From Burkholderia stagnalis (GTDB lineage Bacteria > Pseudomonadota > Gammaproteobacteria > Burkholderiales > Burkholderiaceae), in the NCBI RefSeq assembly GCF_902830275.1, contig NZ_CADESW010000005.1, positions 1 through 64,000 on the forward strand: a stretch of 64,000 nt of DNA, given 5' to 3'. Numbering within the stretch: position 1 is the first letter of the stretch; each line of letters opens with the position of its first letter. Shown here piece by piece: positions 1 to 8,444 of the stretch. Under the pieces are notes generated by a model. That model was given only the letters and a program-made list of their open reading frames with translations, was not told the DNA's origin and searched no databases. The translations under genes were made by a program, and so were the position numbers.

Positions 1-316
1 TGACTTACTTTAGTGTGAGACTCTTGATACTTTTGCTATCCGATCCGAGGATCGGTTCGCTGCCATCAAGCGCCCACACTTATCGGCTGTTAATTTTTAA
101 AGAACGTTTCTGCGAGAAATTCTTCCTTCTCAGCAGCGCTGCGTTGTCAGCAGCAGAGAAGCGAGATTATGAACACTGTTTCGCAGTTCGTCAACAACTT
201 TTTTAACTACTTCGTTGCGACTGCGGGGTTCATCTTCCTGCGCCGGCCGGCCGCCCTACAGGCATCCGACCAACTCCGCTTCCCCCTTCCGCGCCGCGTT
301 GCCGTTAGCGCGAAAG
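1..316 (-). other. rRNA operon leader (16S gene lies beyond the left edge)
   Basis: Read on the minus strand, this is the transcribed leader upstream of a 16S rRNA gene. The stretch at about 91-108 reads CGTTCTTTAAAAATTA, a boxA-like antitermination motif, followed by the GCCGATAAGTGTGGGCG stretch typical of Burkholderia rRNA leaders. The mature 16S start (AGAGTTTGATC) is not in the window, so the gene itself must begin just to the left. Short open frames here are not credible genes. Confidence 0.75.
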
Positions 317-323
317 AGGCGTG

Positions 324-352
324 ATTCTAGGCACCCCGCGCCCCAAGCGCAA
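324..352 (-). promoter_or_regulatory. Putative rRNA operon promoter
   Basis: On the minus strand a -35 TTGCGC (347-352) and a -10 TAGAAT (324-329) are separated by exactly 17 bp. The A/T-rich stretch just upstream (about 361-380, and again at 411-435) could act as an UP element. A GC-rich stretch follows the -10 box, as in stringently controlled rRNA promoters. The position fits the rRNA leader to the left. Confidence 0.6.
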
Positions 353-449
353 GGGGGTTTGCGAAATAAATTCAAAAACCCCCGCGCACTCCGATTTATC
401 AATGTGCGACCGCTATATATAGAAAGACAAAAAGCAAAGCGCCGGCACA

Positions 450-466
450 GGAACCCATTTATGGGA
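450..466 (+). promoter_or_regulatory. Isolated iteron-like site upstream of rRNA promoter
   Basis: GGAACCCATTTATGGGA differs by two bases from the origin iteron at 33304 (AGTACCCATTTATGGGA). It lies about 100 bp upstream of the rRNA -35 box and roughly 33 kb from the iteron array. The core CCCAT-TT-ATGGG is itself palindromic, so chance or another DNA-binding protein is possible. Confidence 0.35.
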
Positions 467-493
467 TGAACGCCGAATGCCCGGTCGAGTATC

Positions 494-964
494 ATGCCGC
501 GATCGCACTATCCACACCGACCCATGATGGACAGCACCACCCGATCCGACGAAATCGACCTTCGTGACGAATACGCGGCACTGAGCCAGCGCGCCGCCGC
601 GCTGGAAGAACAGGTCCCACCGCTCCTGCAGCGCATTTCAGACGTGCTGCCCCGCATCGGCGGGCAATCCGAACTGGCGGACGATCACCGCGAAGCGCTG
701 GTCGGCGCGCGCAATGCAGCCCTGGTCGCCATCGAAAACTACCAGCAGGCCTTTCCGTTCCTGCAAACCGCGGAATCGATCATCGAGCAGCTGGACAAGA
801 CACCCGTACGCGACGAAGACGAAGAGTGGCGCGACGCATTGCTGCAACGTCTCGACGAGCTGATCGACGTCGCGACCGTCATGATCGACGATGCGGACGC
901 GCATTACGAGCAGGCCCAAGACCCCGATCCGGCCGACGTGCCGCCTTCCCTGCTCGACGACTGA
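494..964 (+). CDS. Conserved hypothetical protein, helical
   Basis: This 156-residue protein belongs to no family I recognise. It is acidic, rich in Ala, Glu, Asp and Leu, has no membrane segment or signal peptide, and its pattern suggests a mostly alpha-helical, coiled-coil-like fold (heptad-like stretches at about residues 25-55 and 110-145). The C-terminus is a short Pro/Asp tail. The first ATG lacks a clear ribosome site; ATGs at 524 and 527, giving a protein beginning MMDSTTRSDE or MDSTTRSDE, are equally plausible. It stands alone, diverging from the rRNA operon, and faces the minus-strand cluster to the right. Codon use matches the neighbours, so it is likely a real gene. Confidence 0.65.
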   Translation: MPRSHYPHRPMMDSTTRSDEIDLRDEYAALSQRAAALEEQVPPLLQRISDVLPRIGGQSELADDHREALVGARNAALVAIENYQQAFPFLQTAESIIEQLDKTPVRDEDEEWRDALLQRLDELIDVATVMIDDADAHYEQAQDPDPADVPPSLLDD

Positions 965-1040
965 ACCACCGGGCGCGCCGGCGCACCTCCCGTAAAAGCT
1001 CACCGTCGACATGGGAAGTACGCCGGACCGGCGTGCCCGC

Positions 1041-1709
1041 CTACGGCGCGGCACAACCGACCGGCTCGCTCACCTTCGGCACCCGGATGTACCCGCCCTC
1101 GGCATCCCCATAAGCGTCGGCGCCGCCTTCGACCACGAATCGCGCCGTCAGCGCGCACAGCGCCGCGTCCCTCGCATCGACGGAGGTCAGCGTCGTGACG
1201 TCGATCCCCATCCGCTCCAGCAATTGCCTGCGCTGAACACGCTTCTGCCTGGCGGACGCGACGTCCTTGCCCAGCAGCGCGCACGTGATCGCATGCGGAT
1301 AGGTCTCGAAACTCACACGCCCGCCCGCATAGCGCGGCGCACTCAACAGCGGGTACGCGCCGGCAAGCGCCCGATACACCCGCTCGCCAATAAACATCCA
1401 GTCGTAGAACCCAGTGGTACTGGTCAGCGCCCGCTCCCGCGCCGGCGTGGAGAACAACGAGATCCGTTCCCGCACCAGCGCGCGCTCGGCCGCCCGATGG
1501 CCTTCTCCGGCCCACCATCGGCTCGGCGCATCGACACCCACGGCCACGACGTCATGTTCGAGACACAGCGGCAGCAGCGCCTCCGGCGCCACGCCGTCAG
1601 CGCGATGCAGGATCGACGTGCCCTGCAGGATCACGAGATCGCACAGCTTCCGGTTCCCGCCCACGTCGATGCCCGCGACGGGCGCCGTCCGCATCGTCGT
1701 CGCCGGCAT
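1041..1709 (-). CDS. DUF429 family protein (predicted RNase H-fold nuclease)
   Basis: The 222-residue product starts with MPATTMRTAPVAGIDVGG; the GIDVGG stretch with an early Asp is the first strand of the RNase H-like fold typical of DUF429. Further family features are VGVDAPSRWW near residue 60 and SFETYPHAITC near residue 145. Members are predicted nucleases, but I know of no established biochemical role. The ATG at 1709 lies two bases beyond the stop of the upstream HD gene, so the two are probably cotranscribed. A GTG at 1715, overlapping that stop, is an alternative start. Confidence 0.7.
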   Translation of the reverse strand: MPATTMRTAPVAGIDVGGNRKLCDLVILQGTSILHRADGVAPEALLPLCLEHDVVAVGVDAPSRWWAGEGHRAAERALVRERISLFSTPARERALTSTTGFYDWMFIGERVYRALAGAYPLLSAPRYAGGRVSFETYPHAITCALLGKDVASARQKRVQRRQLLERMGIDVTTLTSVDARDAALCALTARFVVEGGADAYGDAEGGYIRVPKVSEPVGCAAP

Positions 1710-1711
1710 GG

Positions 1712-2236
1712 TCACGCCGACGGCCGCGCGTCGTACGCGGCGTCGAAGATCGCCTCGAGCCCCGGATGCACGCCGCGCAACCGGTCGACCACCGCCTTCG
1801 CCCAGTCGAAGTACGCCTGCTTGCGATCCAGCGGCCAGTCCGCCGGCGGATGCGTCGCGATATCGCGCAGGTTGCAGATCTTGTCCGCCAGCTTCACGAG
1901 TTTCGCGCGGCGGCTGATGTGCGCGGCATGTTCGATCTGCAGGCGCTTGCGCTCGTCCTTCGGCAGCGACTTGTCGTCCGTCACCTCCATCACGATGTCG
2001 GCAATATCCTTGCCGAACCGGCGCAGCAATTCCTGCTCGGTGGTCTCCGTATCCTCGACCGTGTCGTGCAGCACCGCGGCGACGATCACCCGCTCGTCCT
2101 CGATGCCGGCCTCGTTGGCGAGCACGTCCGCGAGCGCGATCGGATGATTGATGTACGGTGACGCTTCGTCGTCCTTGCGCCGCTGATTGCGATGCTTGTC
2201 CGCGGCGAACGCCATCGCGGCGACCAGCTTGTTCAT
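1712..2236 (-). CDS. Small HD-domain hydrolase, MESH1-like (p)ppGpp hydrolase candidate
   Basis: The 174-residue protein is a single HD domain like the hydrolase half of RelA/SpoT and the stand-alone MESH1 enzymes. Visible signatures are His31 in PYINHP, the His57-Asp58 pair in LHDTVEDT, Glu61-Asp62 (used for catalysis in SpoT/MESH1), and a late Asp in KLADKICNLRD. No synthetase, TGS or ACT domain is present, so it would only degrade its substrate. In this family substrates include (p)ppGpp and NADPH; which one applies here cannot be read from sequence. It is followed two bases later by a DUF429 gene and lies downstream of the YhaN/YhaO-like pair on the same strand. Confidence 0.75.
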   Translation of the reverse strand: MNKLVAAMAFAADKHRNQRRKDDEASPYINHPIALADVLANEAGIEDERVIVAAVLHDTVEDTETTEQELLRRFGKDIADIVMEVTDDKSLPKDERKRLQIEHAAHISRRAKLVKLADKICNLRDIATHPPADWPLDRKQAYFDWAKAVVDRLRGVHPGLEAIFDAAYDARPSA

Positions 2237-2326
2237 GTTGCCCCCTGATTCGCCGGCACCGCGAGACGGTCCGGCATGCCGTGCCCTCGTGCATTCTTGC
2301 AGATTCCGCGAGCGCCGCGCCCACCC

Positions 2327-5300
2327 CTACGCGGCAGCCGCCTCGCGCTGCAGCGGCACCACGTTCACCTGCTCGCCGAACACCGTCTTCACCAGCGGCA
2401 GCAAGTGATCGTGGTGCGTGAGGAACAGCACCTGCGTGCGCGTCGACAAGTCCCGCAACGCCTCGAGGCCCGCCTTCGATCGCGCGTCGTCGAAATTGAT
2501 GAACAGATCGTCGGCGACGAACGGCAACGCGGTCTTGTTGCGCAGCTGGAGTTCGAGCGCCGCGATCCGCAGCGCGAGGAACAGCTGGTCGCGCGTCCCT
2601 TCGCTCATCCCGGTCACCTCGACCGTCGTGCCCTTCGTCCGCTTCGCATGCAGTGCAGGCGGCGTCGTCTCGGTATCGACCGCCAGCCTCGCGAACTCGC
2701 CGAGCGTCAAGCCCGCGAAAATCTCCCCCGCGCGCTTGAGCATCGGCCCCTGCTTCTGGTCGCGATAGCGATCCGTCGCCCACTTCAGCAGCCGGCTCGC
2801 CGTCGCGGCTTCCAGATACTGCTCGGCGGCGTCGCCCATCGCGGACAGCGCTTCCTGCCGCTTCGCCTCGGCAACCGCCGCGCCGGCCTGGCCGGCGACC
2901 GCGCCGAACGCCTGCTCCGCCACCACCTGCCGCTGCGCGAGTTCGTTCAGGCGCTTGCCGATGTCGCTCAATGCCTGTTTCGCCGATTCGAGCAGCGCCG
3001 GCACCTCGGCGATGTCCTGTTCCGCGATCTCGGCCTCGATCGCGTCCTGCGACAGGCCGTCGCCGTCCCGCACGAGCGCCTCCTGCGCCGTGTCGACCGC
3101 CTGCCGCAGCTGGCGCTGCCGGTCGGAGCGCTCGGCCAGCGGCAGCGCCGCGTCGATCGACGCGACGCCGGCCGACTCGAGCAGCGGCTGGATCCGGGCG
3201 TCCGCGCCCGCGACCGCGGCCACCGCATCCGCCACCTTGCCTTCGGCCTGGCGGATCGCGTCGTCGGCCCGCTCGATCGCCTTCGCGGTTTCCCTGGCGG
3301 CCGCGAGGCGCGCCGTCAGCCTGCGCGCGACCTCCGGCCCATTGCCGGCCGCCAGCAGCGCGGGATCGAGCGCGTCGGCAAGCCGCCGCGCATCGCGCTC
3401 CAGCGCGGCCAGCTCGGCGCGGATCGCGGCCATGCGGCCGCGCGGCGCATCGGCAGCCGCCAGGCCGGCCGCAACGGCATTCGCCAGCTCGACCGCGCCC
3501 TCCGCCGCCGCGAGCGTCACGGCGCTCGTGTCGAGCCGCGCGTCCGCCAGCGCGTCGCGCCATTGCGTCTGCCACGCGTCGTAGGCCGCCTGTGCAAGAT
3601 CGGCCTTCGCCTGCGCGCCCGCACACCCGCGTTCGGCCTGGCGCGCCTGGTCGGCGAGGCTGCCTTGCTGCGCATTCGCCTTTTCCGCCGCCTGCACGAA
3701 CGACTCGGCGGCCACGATACGCGCCGCCAGCGCATCCGACTCGCTGCCGCGCGCAACCGTGCGCAACGCCGACGCCAATGCCGCGTCGGCCGCCGCGCGC
3801 GCCGTGCGCATCGTGTCGAGCTCGTGCGCCTGACGTTCGAGCTCGGCCTGCGCGACGAACACCGCTTCACGCCGGGCCAGCCAGTCGTTCAGGTCGGCCA
3901 GCGGCATGCCCGGCACGCCGGCGGCCGTCATCAACTGCGCCCACGCGTCGCGAAGCGCGGACAGCGACTGCTCGCGCTCGGCCAGCGCGGCCTGCTTGCG
4001 CGCCGCGTTCGCACGCGCCGACTCGACCTGCTGACGCAGCGACTGCAGCGTCGCCGCCGCCTGCGTCGTGCCGAGCTGGGAATCGACGAGCTCGTCCGCG
4101 AGCCGGATCGCATCATCGACGGCCGGCGCGCCGGCGTCGACGCCGACCGCGCCGCGCTTGATCTCCCCCCACGCGCCGTCGCGGCGCGTGCGCGCTGCCT
4201 GCACGTCGGCGCTCGTCACGACCTTGTGATTCTCCGTGAAATGCCTTTCCTGCAGCTCGAGCCGCTCCAGATCCTCGCGCGCCTGATCCAGCGCGTCGCG
4301 CGCCGCGGCGACCGCGCTCGCCTGCTCGCTGTCGTCCTTCTGCCACGCGGCGAGCCGCGCGGTCGACGGCAGGTCGAGCGCGCGCAACGCCGCCGCCGGC
4401 CGGCGCCACTGCCCGAGCCCGTCGAGCGCATCCCGCAGCGCGCGTTCCGACGCGGCCACCTCGCGCTCGAGCGCCTGCTCCCGCGGCGCGCTGTTGCGGA
4501 AGCCCTGCGCATCGGCGAGCGCGGTGCGCAGCGCGTCCGGCACCTCGACGGTCGCCAGCCCGGCCAGTTGATCCCGCAGTTGCGCAAGCTCGCGCGCCCG
4601 TTCGTCGAGCGCCTCGCGCGCGCCCAGCAGCGCCTGCTGCAGCGCGCCGTGCTCGCGCAACAGGTTGGTGACCGTCTTCAGCGACAGCGCCTTCGGCAAC
4701 GCCGCGCGCAGCGCCGCTTCGTCCGCGGGCCAGCCGAGCTGCGCGGCAGCGCCGAATGCAGCCGACAGATGACGTTCGAGCTCGGCCTCGCGCAGCAGCA
4801 AATCCTGCGGATGATTCGCGCACGCGCTGCGCAGCCGGTCGAGCGCCTCGATGTCGCCCGCCAGCGCAAGCGCGCCGCCGTCCGCGTCGATCGCGTCGCG
4901 CGCCTGCCGCCGGGCGGCGAGATCGGCGCGCCGCTCCTCCAGCACCTTGCGCTCCGCCGCGAGATCGCCCTGTGCCTTCAGCAGATCCGCATACGCGGTC
5001 GGCGGCAATTCGACGACATCGCCGAGCTCCGCCAGCGCGGCGTGCTTGACCGTCAGCTCCTTCAGATACGGCGCGAGCCGTCGCACGCGCTCGAGCTTCG
5101 AGCGCAGCGATTCGAGCCGGCGCTGGTCGGCACGCACGTGCTCGATCTCCTGCTCGACCGCCTCGCATGCTTCCTTGCGGTCGACCCAGTCCCGCGTGCG
5201 CACTTGAACCGCCTTCAGATCGCCAACCGCTTCGTTGAAGGCCGTCTCGGCCACCGCGAACGCGCTGCCGCTGCGCCGCGGCGCCCACAGCTCGAGCGCG

Positions 5301-5797
5301 CGCGCCTCCAGTTCCTCGCGCACGGGCCCGAGGCTCCCGACGCCCGCCGCCGATTCGAACAGCACCTGGCCGAGCTTGTCGGACGCATCGAGGATGCTCC
5401 TGCCGCCTTCGACCAGCCGCCCGTGATCGAGCCCGAACATCTGCTCGAAGAACTCCTTGCTCGCGCCGTCGAGCACGGCCGCCAGATAATCGTCCGGCAG
5501 CTTGTCGTCGGCCGGCGTGCGCAGCGGGCTGCGGCCACGTGCCCGGTGGAACGCCAGGTCGCCGGCGGCGCCTTCGAGCACGCCGCCGAGCCGCAGCTCC
5601 GGCGTGCTGTGCAGGAAATCCAGCGGCGTCTGCAGCTTCATGCCGAACAGCAGCTCCGACACGGCCGTGCGGATCGTCGACTTGCCGGCCTCGTTGGGCC
5701 CGACGATCACGTGGAAATCGTGCTCCGCCCGCGGAAAGCGCAGCGTCGCATCGGTGAACTTGCCGTACTTGATCAGATCGAGTTGCTTGATGCGCAT
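2327..5797 (-). CDS. YhaN-like SMC/SbcC-type AAA ATPase
   Basis: This 1156-residue protein has a Rad50/SbcC-like layout. The N-terminus carries a Walker A motif at residues 33-41 (GPNEAGKST). A very long Ala/Glu/Arg/Leu-rich coiled-coil middle follows. Near the C-terminus there is an ABC-signature-like SEGTRDQLFLALR and a Walker B region around PFVADDLFINFDD. The YhaN family pairs with a YhaO/YhaM-type nuclease, and that gene lies immediately upstream with a 3-bp gap, so the two probably form an ATPase-nuclease complex acting on DNA ends or structures. No CxxC zinc hook is evident in the centre, which is usual for YhaN and unlike SbcC. Confidence 0.85.
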   Translation of the reverse strand: MRIKQLDLIKYGKFTDATLRFPRAEHDFHVIVGPNEAGKSTIRTAVSELLFGMKLQTPLDFLHSTPELRLGGVLEGAAGDLAFHRARGRSPLRTPADDKLPDDYLAAVLDGASKEFFEQMFGLDHGRLVEGGRSILDASDKLGQVLFESAAGVGSLGPVREELEARALELWAPRRSGSAFAVAETAFNEAVGDLKAVQVRTRDWVDRKEACEAVEQEIEHVRADQRRLESLRSKLERVRRLAPYLKELTVKHAALAELGDVVELPPTAYADLLKAQGDLAAERKVLEERRADLAARRQARDAIDADGGALALAGDIEALDRLRSACANHPQDLLLREAELERHLSAAFGAAAQLGWPADEAALRAALPKALSLKTVTNLLREHGALQQALLGAREALDERARELAQLRDQLAGLATVEVPDALRTALADAQGFRNSAPREQALEREVAASERALRDALDGLGQWRRPAAALRALDLPSTARLAAWQKDDSEQASAVAAARDALDQAREDLERLELQERHFTENHKVVTSADVQAARTRRDGAWGEIKRGAVGVDAGAPAVDDAIRLADELVDSQLGTTQAAATLQSLRQQVESARANAARKQAALAEREQSLSALRDAWAQLMTAAGVPGMPLADLNDWLARREAVFVAQAELERQAHELDTMRTARAAADAALASALRTVARGSESDALAARIVAAESFVQAAEKANAQQGSLADQARQAERGCAGAQAKADLAQAAYDAWQTQWRDALADARLDTSAVTLAAAEGAVELANAVAAGLAAADAPRGRMAAIRAELAALERDARRLADALDPALLAAGNGPEVARRLTARLAAARETAKAIERADDAIRQAEGKVADAVAAVAGADARIQPLLESAGVASIDAALPLAERSDRQRQLRQAVDTAQEALVRDGDGLSQDAIEAEIAEQDIAEVPALLESAKQALSDIGKRLNELAQRQVVAEQAFGAVAGQAGAAVAEAKRQEALSAMGDAAEQYLEAATASRLLKWATDRYRDQKQGPMLKRAGEIFAGLTLGEFARLAVDTETTPPALHAKRTKGTTVEVTGMSEGTRDQLFLALRIAALELQLRNKTALPFVADDLFINFDDARSKAGLEALRDLSTRTQVLFLTHHDHLLPLVKTVFGEQVNVVPLQREAAAA

Positions 5798-5800
5798 CGC

Positions 5801-7051
5801 TCATTCCCCCCGCGACAGGCGCGCGAGCAGCGCGGGCCCGACCTGCTGCACCAGCCCCGTCAGTTCGCCGGCGCGGGCCAGCCCGAGCAGCGGCGCGTCC
5901 TCCTTCACCTCGCTGCGCACCTTGCCGACGAACGGCCGCAGGTCGCGTTCGAGCAGCGCGAGGAAATCCGGGTCGTGCGCGGCGTCCGCCAGGATCTGCT
6001 TCAGATCCTCGAGCGCTTCCAGCTGCTCGCGCTCGCCGTGCGGCTCGTGCGCCGCGGACGTCGCGAGCTTGACCTTCTCGAGCCACAGCCGCTCGTTGCC
6101 GATGATGCCGATCTGGTTCAGCACTTCCGCGCGCAACTGCGGGGCCCGCCCGAAGAACAGCCCGTGCGCGGGCGTTTGCCCCGTCACCGTCACGCGCACC
6201 GCGCGCGGCACGTGGCCGTCGACCGCCAGCAGCGCCTCGAGCGACTGGCCGATCTTGCGCGACAGGTCGGCGATCGACGCGCAATCCGACGCATCGACCG
6301 ACACCGCCTCCCAACGGAGCACGTCGAGAAACAGGCGCTCGACCTGCGTATGCCCGTTCTCGACCGTGACGAGCACCGCGCCGCGGCGGCCCGTCTCGCG
6401 GATGTGCCGGCCCTGCAGGTTCCCCGGGAACACGACGGTGGACGGCCCCGACCACTGCTGGAATTCGTGCACGTGACCGAGCGCCCAGTAGTCGTAGCCC
6501 TTCGCATGCAGCTCCGCCAGCGTGCACGGCGCGTAGTTCGCGTGGGCCGCATTGCCCTCCAGCGCAGTGTGCAGCACGCCGATGTTGTAGTGGCCGGCCA
6601 CCGGCGCCGGATAGCCGATCGCCAGGTTCTCGACGACCGCCTTGTCCTTGAAGCTCTGCCCGTGCAGCGCGACGTTGAATTCCGGCAGCAGGTGCACCTC
6701 CGGCTTGCGATGGCTGAACACCGTGACGTTGTCGGGCAGCGTCAGCTTCTTCGTCATCTCGCTCTCGGCGTCGTGGTTGCCCCACAGCACGAACGCGCGG
6801 ATGCCCGCCTTGCGCAGCCGCCCCATCTGCTGGCCGAAGAAGATGCCGGTGTTGTGATCCTTCCAGTCGCCGTCGTACAGATCGCCGGCAATCACGAGAA
6901 ACGCCACCTCCTCCTCGATCGCGCGGTCGACGAGCTGCCGCAGCGCGTCGCGCGACGCGTTGCGCAACTGCGCGGCCGGCGCGTCGGGATAGGCGCTCAG
7001 GCCGTGCAGCGGGCTGTCCAGGTGTATGTCTGCCGCGTGGATGAACTTCAC
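5801..7051 (-). CDS. YhaO-like metallophosphoesterase (SbcD-type DNA nuclease)
   Basis: The 416-residue product begins VKFIHAADIHLDSPL, the first metal-binding motif (DxH) of calcineurin-like phosphoesterases. It continues with VIAGDLYDGD (GDxxD), LWGNHDAE (GNHD/E) and later GHVHEFQQW (GHxH), so all catalytic motifs are present. The GTG start at 7051 is chosen because GAGGAA sits seven bases upstream and because homology begins exactly there; an in-frame ATG at 7120 would add an unrelated Arg/Pro-rich stretch. The partner ATPase follows after three bases. The likely role is a Mre11/SbcD-like nuclease in DNA repair. Confidence 0.85.
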   Translation of the reverse strand: MKFIHAADIHLDSPLHGLSAYPDAPAAQLRNASRDALRQLVDRAIEEEVAFLVIAGDLYDGDWKDHNTGIFFGQQMGRLRKAGIRAFVLWGNHDAESEMTKKLTLPDNVTVFSHRKPEVHLLPEFNVALHGQSFKDKAVVENLAIGYPAPVAGHYNIGVLHTALEGNAAHANYAPCTLAELHAKGYDYWALGHVHEFQQWSGPSTVVFPGNLQGRHIRETGRRGAVLVTVENGHTQVERLFLDVLRWEAVSVDASDCASIADLSRKIGQSLEALLAVDGHVPRAVRVTVTGQTPAHGLFFGRAPQLRAEVLNQIGIIGNERLWLEKVKLATSAAHEPHGEREQLEALEDLKQILADAAHDPDFLALLERDLRPFVGKVRSEVKEDAPLLGLARAGELTGLVQQVGPALLARLSRGE

Positions 7052-7204
7052 GACGATTCCTCGGGTACGTATCGGGTTTGAAGCAGGCGATGCCGCGGGC
7101 CGGTGCGCCCGTCGCGACATCGCAGGAATCGGCAGATTGTAGTGGTCATTTCGCCGGACGCCCCGGATTGCGCGCGCCCGAACGCGCGCACCGGCCGGCG
7201 CCGG

Positions 7205-7984
7205 TCACTCCCCGCGCGGCACGGGCGGCGGCGCAAAGCGGTTGTCGTTGCCCGGGAACGGGTTCGCGTTGCGCCGCAGCGCATCCTCGTCCGGCGCCTT
7301 CTGCGCGAACAGCGCGACGCCGATCACGCCGACGTTCGCGGTGTCGCCGTGGATCGAGTTCGCGACATAGCTGTCGGGCACCGCCGCGAAGCGGAACGCC
7401 GCGACTTCGTCCTGGCTCTTGCGGAACCCGTCGATCGTCAGCGTGCGGCCCGGATCGAGCACGTAGCCGCCGTTCGTGTAGCTGCCGGGGCGGCCGGTCA
7501 GCACGTCGAGCCCGTCGACCGTCGACACGACCTCGAACGCGCGGCGGCCCTGGTTGCGCAGCACGATCCGGTAGCGCGCGCCGTCGACGCCGGCCATGTG
7601 CCAGCGGCCGTCCTGGCGGGCGAGACGCAGCGGCGCGCCGCGCTCGTCGATGAACGACAGCGCGACGTCGCCGTTCGCGAGCGCGACGCGGGTGGGCAGC
7701 GCGCGCACTTTCGCGGCGGCCGGACGCCCCGGCAGTGCGTCGTTGTAATAGACCGACGTCACGTCGGTCGGCGTCGCCGGGTTCGCGCGCTCGAAATCGA
7801 CGCGGCGGGTCTCGGAGCGCACCGCCTCGCCCCATGCGGTGCCGAGCCCGCGGCGCTCCTCGGGTTGCGGGGACGGCGCGGCGGAAGACGGCGCGGCGGA
7901 TGCGGCGGACGGCGGCTGCGACGAACTGCAGGCGGCAAGCCAGAGCGCGCAGACGAGCGCGAGCAGACGGAACAGGAAGGTCAT
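7205..7984 (-). CDS. Putative lipoprotein of unknown function
   Basis: From the ATG at 7984 the product is 259 residues and starts with a clear lipoprotein signal, MTFLFRLLALVCALWLAAC, with the lipobox Cys at residue 19. A Ser/Pro/Ala-rich linker (about 20-45) leads to a mostly beta-rich domain with repeated Gly/Asn/Arg turns and a Pro-rich C-terminus (PPPVPRGE). I do not recognise the domain. An in-frame upstream ATG at 8131 would bury the signal peptide and is rejected. It sits alone between the YhaO-like gene and a tandem repeat region. Confidence 0.7.
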   Translation of the reverse strand: MTFLFRLLALVCALWLAACSSSQPPSAASAAPSSAAPSPQPEERRGLGTAWGEAVRSETRRVDFERANPATPTDVTSVYYNDALPGRPAAAKVRALPTRVALANGDVALSFIDERGAPLRLARQDGRWHMAGVDGARYRIVLRNQGRRAFEVVSTVDGLDVLTGRPGSYTNGGYVLDPGRTLTIDGFRKSQDEVAAFRFAAVPDSYVANSIHGDTANVGVIGVALFAQKAPDEDALRRNANPFPGNDNRFAPPPVPRGE

Positions 7985-8261
7985 GTTCGTGAGATCTCGG
8001 AATGTTATCGAGCCGCGCCGGCAGGCCGGGCGGCGTTTTTTCGTGGATGGGTCGTCACGATGTCGATCGGACGCGTTCGCGCCCGGCAACCGGCGGCCTG
8101 CTGCCGGCCCGGCTGCGGGCGGCACCGCCATTTAAGCACGGTGCGGGCGCGGGCGGCAGGGGCGTTGCGGGAACGGGAGCCGTGCGTGGCGGTCGGCGAG
8201 CATCGTGCTCGGCGCCGCACGGCATGCCCTGCGCGGGATCGCGCGCAACGCCGCCGCGCCG

Positions 8262-8381
8262 GCGCGGATGTGGGCGCGGATGTGGGCGCGGATGTGGGCG
8301 CGGATGTGGGTGCGGATGCGGGTGCGGATGCGGGTGCGGGTGCGGGTGCGGGTGCAGGTGCAGGTGCAGGTGCGGATGCGG
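8262..8381 (+). repeat. GC-rich tandem repeat, 12-mer decaying to 6-mer
   Basis: Four exact copies of GCGCGGATGTGG (8262-8309) are followed by two copies of GTGCGGATGCGG and then eight hexamers of the type GTGCGG/GTGCAG/ATGCGG, 120 bp in all. It lies between the lipoprotein start and the end of the periplasmic binding protein gene. The remaining bases of this 460-bp gap show no gene. Confidence 0.85.
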
Positions 8382-8444
8382 ACAGTCAGTCCGTCCGGGC
8401 AGCCGCGCACGCGCAGCGCCCCGCGCTTCCGCGCCCGAGAACGC

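Noticed and set aside
2276..7081. Very long plus-strand open frame (about 1600 codons) opposite the YhaN/YhaO genes
   Set aside because: Arg/Gln/Leu-rich shadow of the minus-strand genes caused by high GC; no motif, and the minus strand has full domain content.
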